Shown here: positions 12,484 to 23,859 of the stretch, piece after piece
How the letters are laid out: the number at the start of each line of letters is the position of its first letter
Numbering within the stretch: position 1 is the stretch's first letter
Source: Annona cherimola
Taxonomy: Eukaryota > Streptophyta > Magnoliopsida > Magnoliales > Annonaceae
Assembly: GCA_030490835.1 (NCBI GenBank)
Contig: CM059975.1
Span: 32,830,133-32,894,132 of the forward strand
Reading direction: 5' to 3'
DNA: 64,000 nucleotides
Translations under genes and position numbers: made by a program
The notes under the pieces: generated by a model
The model's input: the letters and a program-made list of their open reading frames with translations, nothing else
Told to the model about the DNA's origin: nothing
Database searches by the model: none

Positions 12484-14300
12484 GTGTCTCCATTGCCCAC
12501 AATGGAATTCGATAAAGATGCTAGAGAAGTTGCAGAAAGTGGACAGAGTCCAACAAGTGTGATTACTTTTACTCCCAATGCGCCTGCTGAGTTAACTCCT
12601 ATTATTGGGCAAGAATTTGATTCTGAGGAAGAGGTGTATTCTTTCTATAATTTATATGGAAAATGTTGTGGCTTCAGTATTAGAAAAAGAGATGTTAGAA
12701 GATCTAAAAAAGATAAGTAGATATGCTATCACATTTTGAAATACTCAAGGCAAGGACTAAGAAGGAATGTAGAAAATGTTGGAAAAAAGAGAAAATAAAT
12801 GGACATTACTAGATGCGATGCCTTGCATCACTGACCATCAAACTCGTAGGTAACACATCGAAATGGACAATTATGAGCTTCAAGAGAGAGCACTCTCATA
12901 GGTTGGAGACCCCCACAAAGTCTTGTTGTCTGCGATCCCATCGCAATGTGTCAGACTCACAACTAAATATAGTTGAAGATTTGTGCAAGGTTGGTATTGG
13001 AGTATCCAGATCATTGCAATTCATGACTAAAGAGGTTAGGGGTCTTGATCAACTAGGATTCATGGAATTTGACCTTCGTAATGCCTTAAGATCAAGACGG
13101 ATGTCTAAATATGGTGGGAGTGCAACAACATTACTAGAGTACTTTCAGAAGCAATTTGCTGCGAAGCTAGATTGCTTTTATGAAATTCAGGTCGATGAGT
13201 ACCTTCGGTTGATGTCATATTTTTGGATAGATGGGGAATCCAAAAGAGATTATTAAGTTTTCAATGATGTTATTTGTTTCGACACAACTCATCGAACAAA
13301 TAAGTATGATATGCCTTTTGGGCCCTTTGTCGGAGTAAACCACCATAAACAATCAGTTTTACTTGGTGCATGTTTATTATTTGGTGAGAGTGAAGATGAC
13401 TTTACGTGGTTATTCAAAGTATGGCTCCATGCTATGAGTGGTGTACCACCTAAAGCCATTGTCATAGATCAAGATCCAGCTATAACAAAGGTCATTTTCA
13501 TAGTTTTTCCTACCATAAAGCAAATTTTTTGTTCATAGCATATATATAGGAAATTTTCTGAAAAGTTGCAATCTACTAATAAAAAATATCTTGAATTTAA
13601 AGATAAGTTATACAAGTTGATTCACAATACAGAAGATACATATGAGTTTGAATCTGGTTGGACAAAATTAATGAACGATTATAATTTGATAAACCATACA
13701 TGGCTACAACAAATGTACAATGTCAGGGATAGTGGATTTTGGCCTATACAAGAAGATTTTTCTTAGCAGGGATGACCACTACGCAACATTCTGAAAACAT
13801 GAATGCTTTTTTCGACCACTTTGTTGGACCAGCCACTCAATTGCTTGAGTTCGTAGAAGCATACGAACGTACTATTCAAAAGAGGAGAGAAGATGAGAAA
13901 GATGCTGATTGTAAAAGTACATACGGTACTCCAGTTCTAAAAACTAAATTTGTAATTAAGGAACAAATTGCCAAATTATATACTAGAGAAATATTTTTCG
14001 AGTTTCAAGCAGAAGTAGAGGAGTCATACTATTACAAGCCTAAATCTGAGGTTATGTACAGGAGTCGTGTTATATATGAAATTCACAAGTACAAAGATCC
14101 CACGTACAGGAGAATAGTTACTTGGTGTGAAGATAGGCAATTTGCAACATGTTCATGTCGACTATTTGACTGGACTGGGATTACTTATCGGCATATATTA
14201 TCCATATTCCAATGGCATGATATCATTACCATGTCTATTCAACACTTGCTGCGTTGTTGGTCGCAACGTCCAAAAGAGAATGTTGCAGTTCACTTTTCAT
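12484..14300 (+). pseudogene. FAR1/FHY3-type MULE transposase, broken
   Basis: Cut-and-paste transposase of the Mutator superfamily, FAR1-like branch. The first frame (12484-12720) holds the N-terminal FAR1 DNA-binding region, with 'GQEFDSEEEVYSFYN' then 'GFSIRKRD'. The central MULE domain follows at 13250-13500 with 'VICFDTTHRTNKYDMPF', 'FVGVNHHKQSVLLGACLL', 'FTWLFKVWLHAM' and 'AIVIDQDPAI', covering the first catalytic Asp (CFDTT) and the second near IDQD. A decayed SWIM finger (CSCRLFDWTG then YRH) lies near 14150-14200, with Tyr in place of a zinc Cys. Internal stops at 12718, 13254, 13536 and 13764 plus a frameshift break it. A host FAR1-related gene is excluded by its position between MULE TIRs. 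Confidence 0.8.
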
Positions 14301-15284
14301 AAAAAATTATGATGCTACAAATTCAGCTATGGTGTGTCGGCATTTGACACTCCCCAAATTGAATTTCATCCTCGCGGAAATGACATCGAGCTGGGGTAGT
14401 TTTTAGATTGGAAATACAGCTTTAGACTCTTTAATAACAAATTTGCGAGAGCATGTACAATCACAGAAGTTAACTGGATGTTCGAATGAGCAGCAACAAC
14501 ACATGACTTATGGAGACAAAGAAAGGATTTATGAAGATAGAACTCTTGTCAATGATCTTGTCCAAATCGTTCATAATTCCTCCACACCATTCAATGTCGA
14601 GACGAATGATAACAATGGAGGAGAAATACAGCTTACAACTAAAGACAATGTATCAAATGCCCCAATTCCTATTGTCGAATTTCCAAATGTTGTTTAAATA
14701 AAAGGACGATCATATAAGCAGTTAAAATCTTCAGTTGAAAAAGCTGTAGAACGCAGTGGACGATTATGCCGAGGATGCGAGAAGTTTGTGGTTGGTCACG
14801 ATCGACAAAATTATCCACAATTGCTAAAGAAGAATTGTGAGGAGCATGATATGTTGACGTCTCATTTGATTTAATCAACTGAAACGTAATCCATATTATT
14901 GCATGACTCCATCTAATTCTGCTTCATTGTACAGATTAGTGCATGACTCCAATAGCTGGTGGGACACCGTAAAATGCTTTGGGATTTTGGTATTATGTCT
15001 TCATATGTCTTCTGGTAAGTTGTTTGCATGAAGTTACCAATGAACTATTGCTGCATTACGATCAATTTTTTAAGTGCAATACAGGATGGACGCGAAGCAT
15101 GTGGATATGTATGTATACAGTTAGAAGTTAATGCTAGCCAGAAGTTGATGTTAGCGTCAATATTAAAGGAAAAGAGAATTGTGATTCTTTTTGTATTCAC
15201 TTGTACACTTTGAGAGAAATGAAAGTGTAATTTTTGTATTGACTTTTACGTATGTGATATTGAATACGCTATGGACCCATTGAC
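14301..15284. other. 3' remainder of the MULE transposase region
   Basis: Contains short frames such as 14443-14697 that could be the C-terminal tail of the transposase: hydrophilic residues, then near 14700-14830 a segment with 'CRGCEKF' and 'DRQNYPQL' resembling the zinc-knuckle tail of FAR1 proteins. Stops separate the pieces. Nothing else is recognised. Confidence 0.35.
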
Positions 15285-15790
15285 TTCTGTTTATAGCACG
15301 CACACAATATATAGCATGCTGCTACGCCAAACATATGACCTACAAATCCCCTACGGAATCTGACTTAAGTATATAGCCTGCTAATTGAAAAATTATCACG
15401 CTGATTTAAGCAAACAGATAACCTGCCTCTCCAATCCACCTACTGACTTGAGCATTTAGCATGCTCATTCTCCAATTAGCACGCTGATTCAGGCAAACAG
15501 ATGACCAGTAAATCCACTCCAGACACTTACCTGAGTATATACCATGCTCATTCACCAATTAGCATGTTGATTCAAGCAACAGAGGACCTGCTTCTTCATT
15601 CCACACACACACTTCAGTTTCTAGCATGCTCATTAGTGTTTTAACATGCTGAAGCTCACGAACGAATGACGTGCAAATCCAACATACACACACTGACGAC
15701 CCTGCTTGTAGCATGCTCATTGACCACACAGATGCTGAAGTTTGCAAACAAATGACTTGTAAATCCATTCCAACCATTGACCTGACAAGC
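15285..15790. repeat. AGCATGCT repeats between the convergent MULE genes
   Basis: About six imperfect units of roughly 75-85 bases, each with 'TAGCATGCTCATT' or 'TTAGCACGCTGATT', 'CAAACAGATGACC' and 'CAAATCCA'. They are related to the repeats at 11840-12170 and share the AGCATGCT core with the larger arrays at 18060-19760. Confidence 0.6.
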
Positions 15791-15945
15791 AAAACACCAT
15801 TCATAATCTACGATCTAAGCATGATTTGAATTCAAAGAATAAACATTCAAAAACATAAAGAACGAAAGTTCCTTGTTAACATATGTCCTCCAACATAATG
15901 CAGGTCCACAACTTTATGTCTTCACTTTCCTTCATTGTTATCTCT

Positions 15946-17643
15946 CTATGACACATTCTCAACACCAACAAGTCTCTTATCAATGCAATTGACATGCTCA
16001 AGGACTTGCTTCATTGCTCTAGCAAGACGTGCTATATTCCCAGAATACGAAGCATCGACACAGACATTGTCTGTAGTTGGTAGGTCGGCAAAGGAGGGTA
16101 ACGATTGTGGCTCATTAGAATGAGCATGTGACACGGCTACACTGTAAGGAGATATGGACGTTGATAGCAATACTTCAGTGGGGGTATACACAGCGGGAGG
16201 AAATCCAGGAGTGGTGGAATGAGTGACAATGGGAGTGGTAATCACAGATGTGGGGGTGACGATAACAGATGTAGGGGTGGCAGTACCAGAAGCAGGGGTT
16301 GCCTCCATGCATGTAGGAGTGAAACTGACATCTACTGCGGGGGTATAGTTTGTTAGAGTGACTCTGGGTGGTTCATGTATGAAGACATAAACTAAGATAT
16401 GTGAGACTTGATTTCTCTCTTCATCTCTTTGATCTTTGCACTCAACACCTCCTCCAATCTACTTTCCAAGCCTGGTGGCATACGTTCAGCCGATTCCTTT
16501 GGAGATAAATGAACACCAACATGGTCATGTCTCTCTTCTTTATCATCACCGATGTGTTGCTTTGGTGGTGTTGTCGCCCGCTCACTAGTACTTGGCACCT
16601 CTGTCTGTCTGCGTAACTCTGTCTCCTTTGTATTATTCCACTCATTTGGTGTAATAGGAAGCCACTCACTTGTCTCCATATTAAGAGCATATCTCAACCT
16701 CCCCATCAAACTACCATCAATTTTATCCAAATTGTTATGCTTCGTCACATCCTCTCTAGATAAATCCACCCCAAAATGCTTTAAAATTCTAGTTATAGCC
16801 ATCCCATACAGCAAAGCCCCATTCTTCTGCTTTCGACACTTTAGCATGTGGTCGAAAATCTCTACGGGAGCAGCGAGTTGCATCTCCTTTTCATGTGCAC
16901 ATAAGATGTAGGCATCATGGATTGACACTTCGAATATAGATCCAGATCTTAGGAAGATGTTGTTCACAGTCACGTAGTGCAACAATTTCATATTCAAAGT
17001 GAGCAACTCTCGACTAGTTAACCTGGCTGCCTCCTTTCCTTTCTCTTTGTCTCCGCTTAACATGGTAAATGACTCCTATTTAGTGATCTGTGGAGGATCA
17101 TCACTTGTTCAAAGAGGTATGTCGAATACATCCTTTAGCATTTGGTCATTCATCGGTATCTGCACTCCCTTGACATACGTAACGACTTCTTTATTCATGT
17201 TACAGTATAACATCTTTACCGGATCAGGGTAAATATCATCCTCAAGTATCAAAAATTCAAATAATCCACAGTCCACAAGCCACTTTGAGAATGGAAAAAT
17301 CGCTGAAGTCATCAATGTGGAGTGGACGACCCTTTATTACTGGTCTTGATTGAAACTTCTCCTTATATATCGACAATGTCCGTAGGTCCTAAAAGTATAA
17401 TGTCTTCTCACTACTACCTTCCTCATGAACTTGAGCTTTCTGTTTCTTTTTGGGCTGATTTCTACCTGACAGCCCTACTTCTCGACGTTTAGGAACTTTA
17501 GGAACTCCATGTTGGTTACTGTTTTCCTCATGAACTTGGGTTTTCTGTTTCTATTCAGGTTTATTGGAGCATGACGGCCCTCCTTCTCAACGCTTAGCAA
17601 TTGCATTCTTTTATGGCCTAGCATTGCTTCGTGTCCTCACCAT
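15946..17643 (-). pseudogene. Second MULE gene: 'plant transposon protein'-like, broken
   Basis: Runs convergent to the transposase. From a start at 17641-17643 the translation begins MVRTRSNARP and stops at once. Conserved sections follow: 'LVDCGLFEFLILEDDIYPDP' with 'KGVQIPMNDQMLKDVFDIPL' (17109-17315), then a 223-residue frame (16392-17063) with 'LLHYVTVNNIFLRSGSIFEV', 'YGMAITRILKHFGVDLSRED' and 'KIDGSLMGRLRYALN'. This pattern resembles the putative plant transposon protein domain common in plant repeats; its biochemistry is unknown. The C-terminal part is Pro/Thr-rich (15946-16308) and ends in a predicted coiled segment. Stops and frameshifts break it. The layout recalls the convergent mudrA/mudrB pair of maize MuDR, but this protein is not recognisably MURB. 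Confidence 0.55.
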
Positions 17644-18057
17644 ATTCTATTCTCTTCACCTTCGTCCTGAAGAGTAGAAGACAAATCAGTGAAGGATCAT
17701 CAACAACTTATGATGCATTATTTATTATTTCTTCCCACTTCACATTAGCAAGCTGACTTGTTAATCAATCAAACAATGTTCAGCACCAAATCACATCGCC
17801 TGAAGCAATCCACAGTCAACAACCATATTTCAATGCCATCATGTAATTCTTGAATTTATCCATACAATAAAAGTGATAAGGCAGTGATCTAAAGAGCATG
17901 AATGTACTTCATGTAATCCGGTTCATGCTGAGTAGACAATAAGCATGTTGAGTAGCCAATACGCACGAAATAATGGTGCAAATGCTTACCAAAATATATA
18001 TAAATGAAAATTATTCTTGCTTGATTATAAAATAAGTTGGATCCATATTTGAAGGCA
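17644..18057. other. MULE spacer between gene B and the satellite arrays
   Basis: Promoter side of the minus-strand gene. AT-rich, with one 'AGCATGTTGAGTAG' word at about 17940 that echoes the AGCATGCT motif. No gene is seen. Confidence 0.35.
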
Positions 18058-18968
18058 CTAAATGCAGCTTGCTGATTCAACATATAGCATACCTCAAATA
18101 TGGCATGAAGGACTAGTTTAAAGTTCCTTGACAAATTTGTGAATACACCAAACATGACACTGGCTACACAGCAGTCACTAGCATAAAAGCGGTAAAGAAC
18201 TTGAAAACCCTTGTCACTCAACATAGCATGCTGATTCAACATATAACATACCTCAAATATGGCACGAAGGACTAGTTTAGATTTCCTTGCCAAATTGTGA
18301 ATACACTAAACATGACACTGGCTACACAGCAGTCACTAGTGTAAAAGTGGTAAAGAACTTGAAAACCCTTGTCACTCAACACAACATGCTGATTCAACAT
18401 ATAGCATACCTCAAATATGGTTGAAGGACTGGTTTAGATTTCCTTGACAAATTTGTGAATACACTAAACATGGCACTAGCTACACAGCAGTCACTAGCGT
18501 AAAAGAGGTAAAAAACTTGAAAACCCTCATCACTCAACACAGCATGCTGATTTAACATATAGCATACCTCAAATATGGCATGAAGGACTGGCTTAGAGTT
18601 CCTTGACAAATTTGTGAATACATTAAACATGACACTGGCTACACACAGTCACTAGAGTAAAAGCGGTAAAGAACTTGAAAACCCTTGTCACTCAACACAG
18701 TATGTTGATTCAACATATAGCATACCTCAAATATGGCATGAAGAACTGGTTTGGAGTTCCTTGACAAATTTGTGAATACACTAAACATGGCACTGGCTAC
18801 ACAGCAGTCACTAGCGTAAAAGCGGTAAAGAACTTGAAAACCCTTGTCACTCAGCACAACCTGCTAATTCAACATATAGCATACCTCAAATATTGCATGA
18901 ATGACTGGTTTAGAGTTCCTTGACAAATTTGTGAATAGTGTAAACATAGTACTGGCTACATAGAAATT
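18058..18968. repeat. Tandem array, 158-159-bp unit, about 5.7 copies
   Basis: Unit starts fall at about 18074, 18233, 18391, 18549, 18707 and 18866. Each contains 'GATTCAACATATAGCATACC', 'TCAAATATGGCATGAAGGAC', 'CTTGACAAATTTGTGAATAC', 'ACACAGCAGTCACTAG' and 'CCCTTGTCACTCAACACAGC', joined by ATGCTGATTC. Units differ by a few per cent, with the last most diverged. The repeating minus-strand reading frames here (for example 18394-18630 and 18639-18857) are by-products of the unit length, not proteins. Confidence 0.9.
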
Positions 18969-18977
18969 TTAAAATTT

Positions 18978-19765
18978 TCATTCATGAGGTTATGATGGAA
19001 ATTCAGCATGCTCGTAGTAGCACATAACATGCTCAGCAACTATCATTTTCTTAATTGTAAATATATTGATAGGTTTTTGAAAGATTTAAAAATTTAATGA
19101 TATCATTATTTAGCACTAAAATTGTTATGAAAGGAAATTGTGACACTGACCATGAATTATTTTTTGTATTAACATACTATTCATGAGGTTATGATAGAAA
19201 TTCAGTATGCTCATAGTAGCACATAGCATGCTTAGCAACTATCATTTTCTTAATTATAAATATATTGATAGGTTTTCGAAAGATTTAAAAATTTAATGAT
19301 ATCATTATTTAGCACTAAAATTATTTTAAAAGGAAATTATGACACTGACCATGAATTATTTTTTATATTGACATACTATTCATGAGGTTATGATAGAAAT
19401 TCAGCATGCTCATAGTAGCACATAACATGCTCAACAACTATCATTTCCTTAATTGTAAATATATTGATAGGTTCTCGAAATATTCAAAAATTTAATGATA
19501 TCATTATTTAGCACTAAAATTGTTATGAAAAGAAATTGTAACACTGATTATGAATTATTTTTGGTATTGACATGTCATTCATGAGGTTATGATAGAAATT
19601 CAGCATGCTCACAGTAGCACATAGCATGCTCAACAACTATTATTTCGTTAATTGTAAATATATTGATAGGTTTTCGAAAGATTCAAAAATTTAATGATAT
19701 CATTATTTAGCTCTAAAATTGTTATCAAACAAAATTGTGACATTGACTATGAATTATTTTAGGTG
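18978..19765. repeat. Tandem array, 199-bp unit, about 3.9 copies
   Basis: The phrase TCATGAGGTTATGAT recurs at 18982, 19181, 19380 and 19579, giving a 199-bp period. Each unit carries 'ATTCAGCATGCTCATAGTAG', 'CACATAACATGCTCA', 'AATATATTGATAGGTTTTCG' and 'ATGATATCATTATTTAGC'. It lies next to the 158-bp array and has a different sequence except for the GCATGCT core. Confidence 0.9.
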
Positions 19766-20099
19766 GAATTAGTGAGCCGTTTTTGTAAATGGAATTCTTA
19801 TCAAAATATTCAAAAGGATAAATGGGATTAAGTTGGAATTAGTGAGCTGTTTTTGGAAATTTACTGAAAATTCTAATCTCTACATGTTTATTTATATTTC
19901 CAATCCAATCTCCTCTATGTTAATGTGCAGTATATTACAGATTAGCATCTAAACTAATTTGAACTCTACTATACTGTAATTTCACATTAATTTCAGCTAT
20001 AAATTACTAATGTGCACTCTAATATAGAAGAATTAGAAATAACAGTTGCATATTTGCATGATTTGATGATTTACAGTATGTCGAATTGGGATTTCGAAT

Positions 20100-20590
20100 A
20101 GTAAACAATGAGGTCGTTACCACTGATAGCCTTCTCCTTCCTTTGCTCCAGTGACTTCTCTTCCCGTGTTCCTCTTCTCCGACGACTGACTGGCAGCATT
20201 AGTGCCAAAGTAATGCTTTCGGCAGCGTTGGTCCTTGCAATGGGAGCACCATTCTTCATTCCTCTCGTTTTTTATCGTCGTTCTCTCAACCTCTTGGTCG
20301 AAGTTTTCCAAATGCCCTTGCCAAACCCTCACCGTCCCCTCTCCCCTTCCCTCCTATTTCGCTCGCCATTCCTAGCAATGGCGACTCCGGTAGCGTTCGT
20401 GCGATTTCGGCCGCGAATCTCCCTTCCTCTCTTTTGTCGCCGTTCTCTCCCTCCTCCCTCTCCAAACTACTGCATCGTTCCCTCTGCCGTTCCCTCTACC
20501 TCAATTGCAGCACGTCGAATCCAACCGAATCCAACACTTAGCACGTCTCCAGCACGTCTTCTCCTGCCTTGGAAACTGATCGGCATCGAA
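20100..20590. other. GC- and pyrimidine-rich block just inside the right MULE TIR
   Basis: Compositionally unlike the AT-rich interior. The plus strand is C/T-rich and can be read as a 240-codon frame (20108-20830). It includes an ATG at 20379 followed by an Ala/Ser/Arg-rich stretch 'MATPVAFVRFRPRISLPL' that looks like an organelle transit peptide. No domain is recognised, and the frame runs on into the TIR, so it may not be a gene. It could be a fragment captured from a host gene, as MULEs often do next to a TIR, or simply inner TIR sequence. Confidence 0.35.
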
Positions 20591-20599
20591 AACCACAGC

Positions 20600-20785
20600 T
20601 GCAGCTGGCTCCCTACCATACACGCATACTCAGCACGCCCGGTACCTACGGCCTACTCGCGGGAAGAAGAGAACGGCCAGGATTTGATGTGCTTCGGCAG
20701 ACGGCCTGGATTGACCGGGCAGAGCGCCTGCACGGGAATTCGGGTGCAACATTGCTGCACACAAATATATCGCTATATATATTTG
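20600..20785 (-). repeat. Right terminal inverted repeat of the MULE
   Basis: Reverse-complement partner of 7901-8085. It contains CCATACACGCATACTCAGC, CGGTACC, CGGCCTACTCGCGGGAAG, CCAGGATTTGA and GGCAGACGGCCTGGATTGAC. Its outer end runs into CGCTATATATATTTG. Confidence 0.75.
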
Positions 20786-20824
20786 TTTGAGTTTTTTTAC
20801 GAAAAGAAGCATATCATTCCAAAC

Positions 20825-21340
20825 CAGTAGAATCTATGTACAATAAATTCACAATAAAATTTTGTGGACAACCTTGCTAGGATTTACATGAATCGACCTG
20901 GTCTACTACAAATGAAGCAACATCGTGAGCCACAGAGTTACCCATTCACAAGACACGGAGAAAACAAATTTTCGAGAAAGCTGATTTTTGGGACTTAATG
21001 TCTTGAATAGGAATATCCACTAGTGACAAAGAGGAGTAATGATAGCGAATCACTTTCCGCTTCAAGATGTTAGATTTTCATCCCCCTTCTCCGTTTGACA
21101 CCAAAACAAATCGCCATTGCCTCAATCGTTAAGGAGTCTGCTATCCCCTCCAGCACTTCGTGCCCAAAAACTTGCTCGGAATCCCTTATCATAACTCCAA
21201 ACTTCATGAACTCTCCTTTTTTGCCTCTCCACCCATCTACATTTATCTTGCATTTTCCCATTTGTGTTTTTACCCATTTGGGGACCAATACTTTCCCCGA
21301 CAGACTTATGGATCTTAGCTTATTTGCATTCTTCACATCA
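20825..21340 (-). pseudogene. 5'-truncated LINE: C-terminal RNase H fragment
   Basis: On the minus strand the frame 21070-21336 has 'WVKTQMGKCKINVDGWRGKK' and 'FGVMIRDSEQVFGHEVLEG' followed by 'LTIEAMAICFGVK'. This matches the plant L1-LINE RNase H domain (W.KPP.G..K.N.DG and IRD blocks). After frameshifts there follow 'ESDSLSLL' and 'GNSVAHDVASF', the usual end of that domain, so only the 3' end of the LINE is present. It lies just outside the right end of the MULE. Confidence 0.7.
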
Positions 21341-22984
21341 TATCTGTTTTGACTACATCATTCTAAGAGGTCAATAAATTCAAGCTGAATTCCACATCCC
21401 TTACCTGATTCCTTAAATACCATGTTCGCTAGCGCATCAGGATATACAGGATTAGATCATCTCCACCTTATTTCCCCCTAGTTTTCTCAGGATGTATCTT
21501 ATAACTTGCCATGGTGACCGTAAGTTTCTCTCTGGTACCAGCTTCCTACTAAGATTCACAATTTTTTCACAAAAAACAAATAGGTGCAAGGAGTCTTCTT
21601 TAGCCTTCTAATCTTTTTTGGATTTTTAAATATATGAATATTTTAGTCATTTCCAATACTTTAAAATAACTAAAATACTCTTGTGTTTAAAAAAAATATA
21701 TGTTTTCAAAAATGGTAAATCTTAATTTATAAATTAAACACACTTGGATTAACAGTTTTATAAAGAAAATAAAAATATGTTTTTTAGCTTGCCTAAAATG
21801 ACTGTCATTTTAGACCAATTTGAAGTGATTAGACTCCATACATTTTGTTGAAACACCACATAGAACAACAAATCATTAGTTCATCAATACCTCATTTTAA
21901 ACTAAGATTTATTAATCATCAAAATTAAGTTGGTTTTTCAAAGTTGAACTTGTGGAAACCACAAAATTAATCATTTAACTAAAGCAAGAGTGTGAAAACT
22001 AATTACCTGAGTCTCTCATCGGGTGGGAATCCATGGTAAAAGTTAAGGTTGAAGTTGCAACGTCAAAACTACAGTGTTACCAAGTAAACCCATAGTGGAT
22101 TAGTGTTGAGATTTTCAGCCCGTCAACTTGTTTATATGATACAAGAGGCTTAAATGGGATAGAAAAAATGTAATATTATTGTTTTGGTAATGAAATATTA
22201 TATTAAAAAAGTAAGAAATTTTATTGGAAGGATAAAAGAGGCTTAAACTAAAATTATCTTGGAAATAGAAAATCTCCTGCAATCCTTTGTTTTTTTAAAA
22301 AAAAAAACCTTTGAAACACAACTAACACAATAAATGGGATGGTGTGGTTATGGGTTGAGCTTGTCTTACTTATCCACCCAATAATCCAACCTAAGTAACC
22401 CATTTATAACTTATAAGACAAAAAATTTAACATTTCTATTGATGTTTACTTTAGTTTTATGTATAATTATTAATAACAGAACCAACGTACCAATTACGAA
22501 TAAATATGAGAAATCTTTTAAATTTAAATAAATCACTAGCATTAAAAGTCTAAGGTGATCATTATGATTAAATTTCGAATAGTTTATCGTTTTCATTTTG
22601 CAATTATTTAACCCATTAGCAGCCCCTTTAACCAACTTGTTTATATTAAATCGATTCGGGTTACACCCTAGTCAAAAACCTCCTGTACTGCTGCCAGGGA
22701 ATGATAGACAGAGGTAGGCCCCTTGGGTGTGTAGGCTAAGGTGGGATATCGTAGCCATCCAGCGAATGGGACGTGACACCAACCAACATTGGAGATACTG
22801 ACCATGCATTCTGTCCATTTCTAAAATAAATTACACGGTTAAAATACACATTGGGCAACATCGAACCGTACCATCATTCCCCCAATTAAATACCGGAAAT
22901 GCTGGCCGCACTTTCCTGTTGAAAATGGGCCTGATGTTAATAACAAAATTAAAATATAATAGTCTCATTTATTTCACTGGCAGA
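21341..22984. other. Intergenic, nothing coding
   Basis: AT-rich DNA. Between about 22320 and 22680 there are GGGT/ACCC-type words ('GGGTTACACCCTAG' at about 22659) resembling one end of a hAT MITE, but I could not find its partner. No reading frame resembles a protein. Confidence 0.4.
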
Positions 22985-23290
22985 CCAAATAACCAGATGT
23001 ATATATGACCCCATAAAAAAATATTGCAAAATCGATGTAATAAAATGATTTAATTTAAATATCAATTTTAAAGTTATATTTTCAACATCTGAACAGTTTA
23101 TAAAAGTTATTATTATAATCTAATATATTTTCAACATCTGAACAGTTTATAAAAGTTATTATTATAATCTAATGTATCTGCAAGTGGATTTAATCATTTT
23201 CATAATTTATAAATAAATATATATTTTTTAAAGCAAATGTGGCCTACCTAATATATTGATTGGAGTGATTTTTAGTACCTTGGAAAAACA
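22985..23290. repeat. Fragment of foldback family F with an exact 49-bp tandem duplication
   Basis: Shares 'GTAATAAAATGATTTAAT', 'TTTTCAACATCTGAACAG' and 'GCAAATGTGGCCTAC' with the complete copy at 29236-29770. The segment TTTTCAACATCTGAACAG through TAATCTAATATA is repeated at 23079 and 23128 with a 49-base offset and no differences that I see. Confidence 0.55.
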
Positions 23291-23859
23291 AATAATGTAA
23301 GTCGTACGACTGATGTGATTTTAATTTTATGCTATGTGAACCCCACTGAGCTAGCATTTCCCGGCCCATTAAATAGATTTTAATAAAATTTTAAGAAAAA
23401 AATTGTTCTACAGGGAGATCTGCTGAGGTGGGCATTTGGAATCAGAATCCCATCTGCTACTATTTTTTCTATATTTCAACCAGCTAATTAAATCAGCTTA
23501 CGAAGATGATTCCTCTTGGTCGATTTTTTAATCAGTGTTATCATAACTGTCCCTCTGATGATTAAGGAGCCATCCCATAAAGAAATACAGATCCCAATGC
23601 ATATTGCCTAACAAATTATTTTCTATACACGAACGGCTCATGTGACTTGGGAAGCTTATATATTAGCTGCAGACGGCAAGCAGCTAAGTCAAATGGCCGA
23701 GAGTAATTTTTTAATTTGAATTTAATGTATCAGAAACTAAATTCTGAGAGGATGGTTTGGTACAACTGTAAGGTTCTATTTTGATGAGTGCAGAAGCAGA
23801 ACCGTATGAGAGGTGATGGTGTTAGGAAAGAAATTAAGGAGGCTTAATTTTTTATTGTA

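Larger units (their letters stand above)
7900..20785. mobile_element. Mutator-like element (MULE) with long TIRs and two convergent genes
   Basis: The ends are inverted repeats of one another. Left reads TTGCTGCACCCAAATTCCCG then TGCAGGCGCGCTGCCCGG; the reverse complement of the right end reads GTTGCACCCGAATTCCCG then TGCAGGCGCTCTGCCCGG. Similarity continues about 185 bp inward. Inside lie a FAR1-type MULE transposase relic (+, 12484-14300), a convergent second gene (-, 15946-17643), AGCATGCT-bearing repeats, and 158-bp and 199-bp tandem arrays. Without the nested solo LTRs the element is about 9.9 kb. Mutator elements usually make 9-bp target duplications; I could not fix one because both ends run into AT repeats. 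All genes are broken, so it is not autonomous now. Confidence 0.75.

Noticed and set aside
12484..14300. A domesticated FAR1-related transcription factor gene
   Set aside because: It has several internal stops and frameshifts and lies between MULE terminal repeats together with a second element gene.
17889..18857. Repeated minus-strand frames with a recurring 'FEVCYMLNQHA' peptide
   Set aside because: Each is one pass through the 158-159-bp tandem unit; the period does not keep one frame and no start context or domain is present.
7900..20785. Helitron or CACTA element
   Set aside because: Long TIRs and a FAR1-type transposase are present; there is no Rep/helicase, no CTRR 3' hairpin and no CACTA ends.
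20108..20830. A 240-codon host gene
   Set aside because: The frame crosses into the MULE TIR and AT-rich outer end, has low-complexity Ser/Pro/Arg composition and no domain; kept only as a possible captured fragment.
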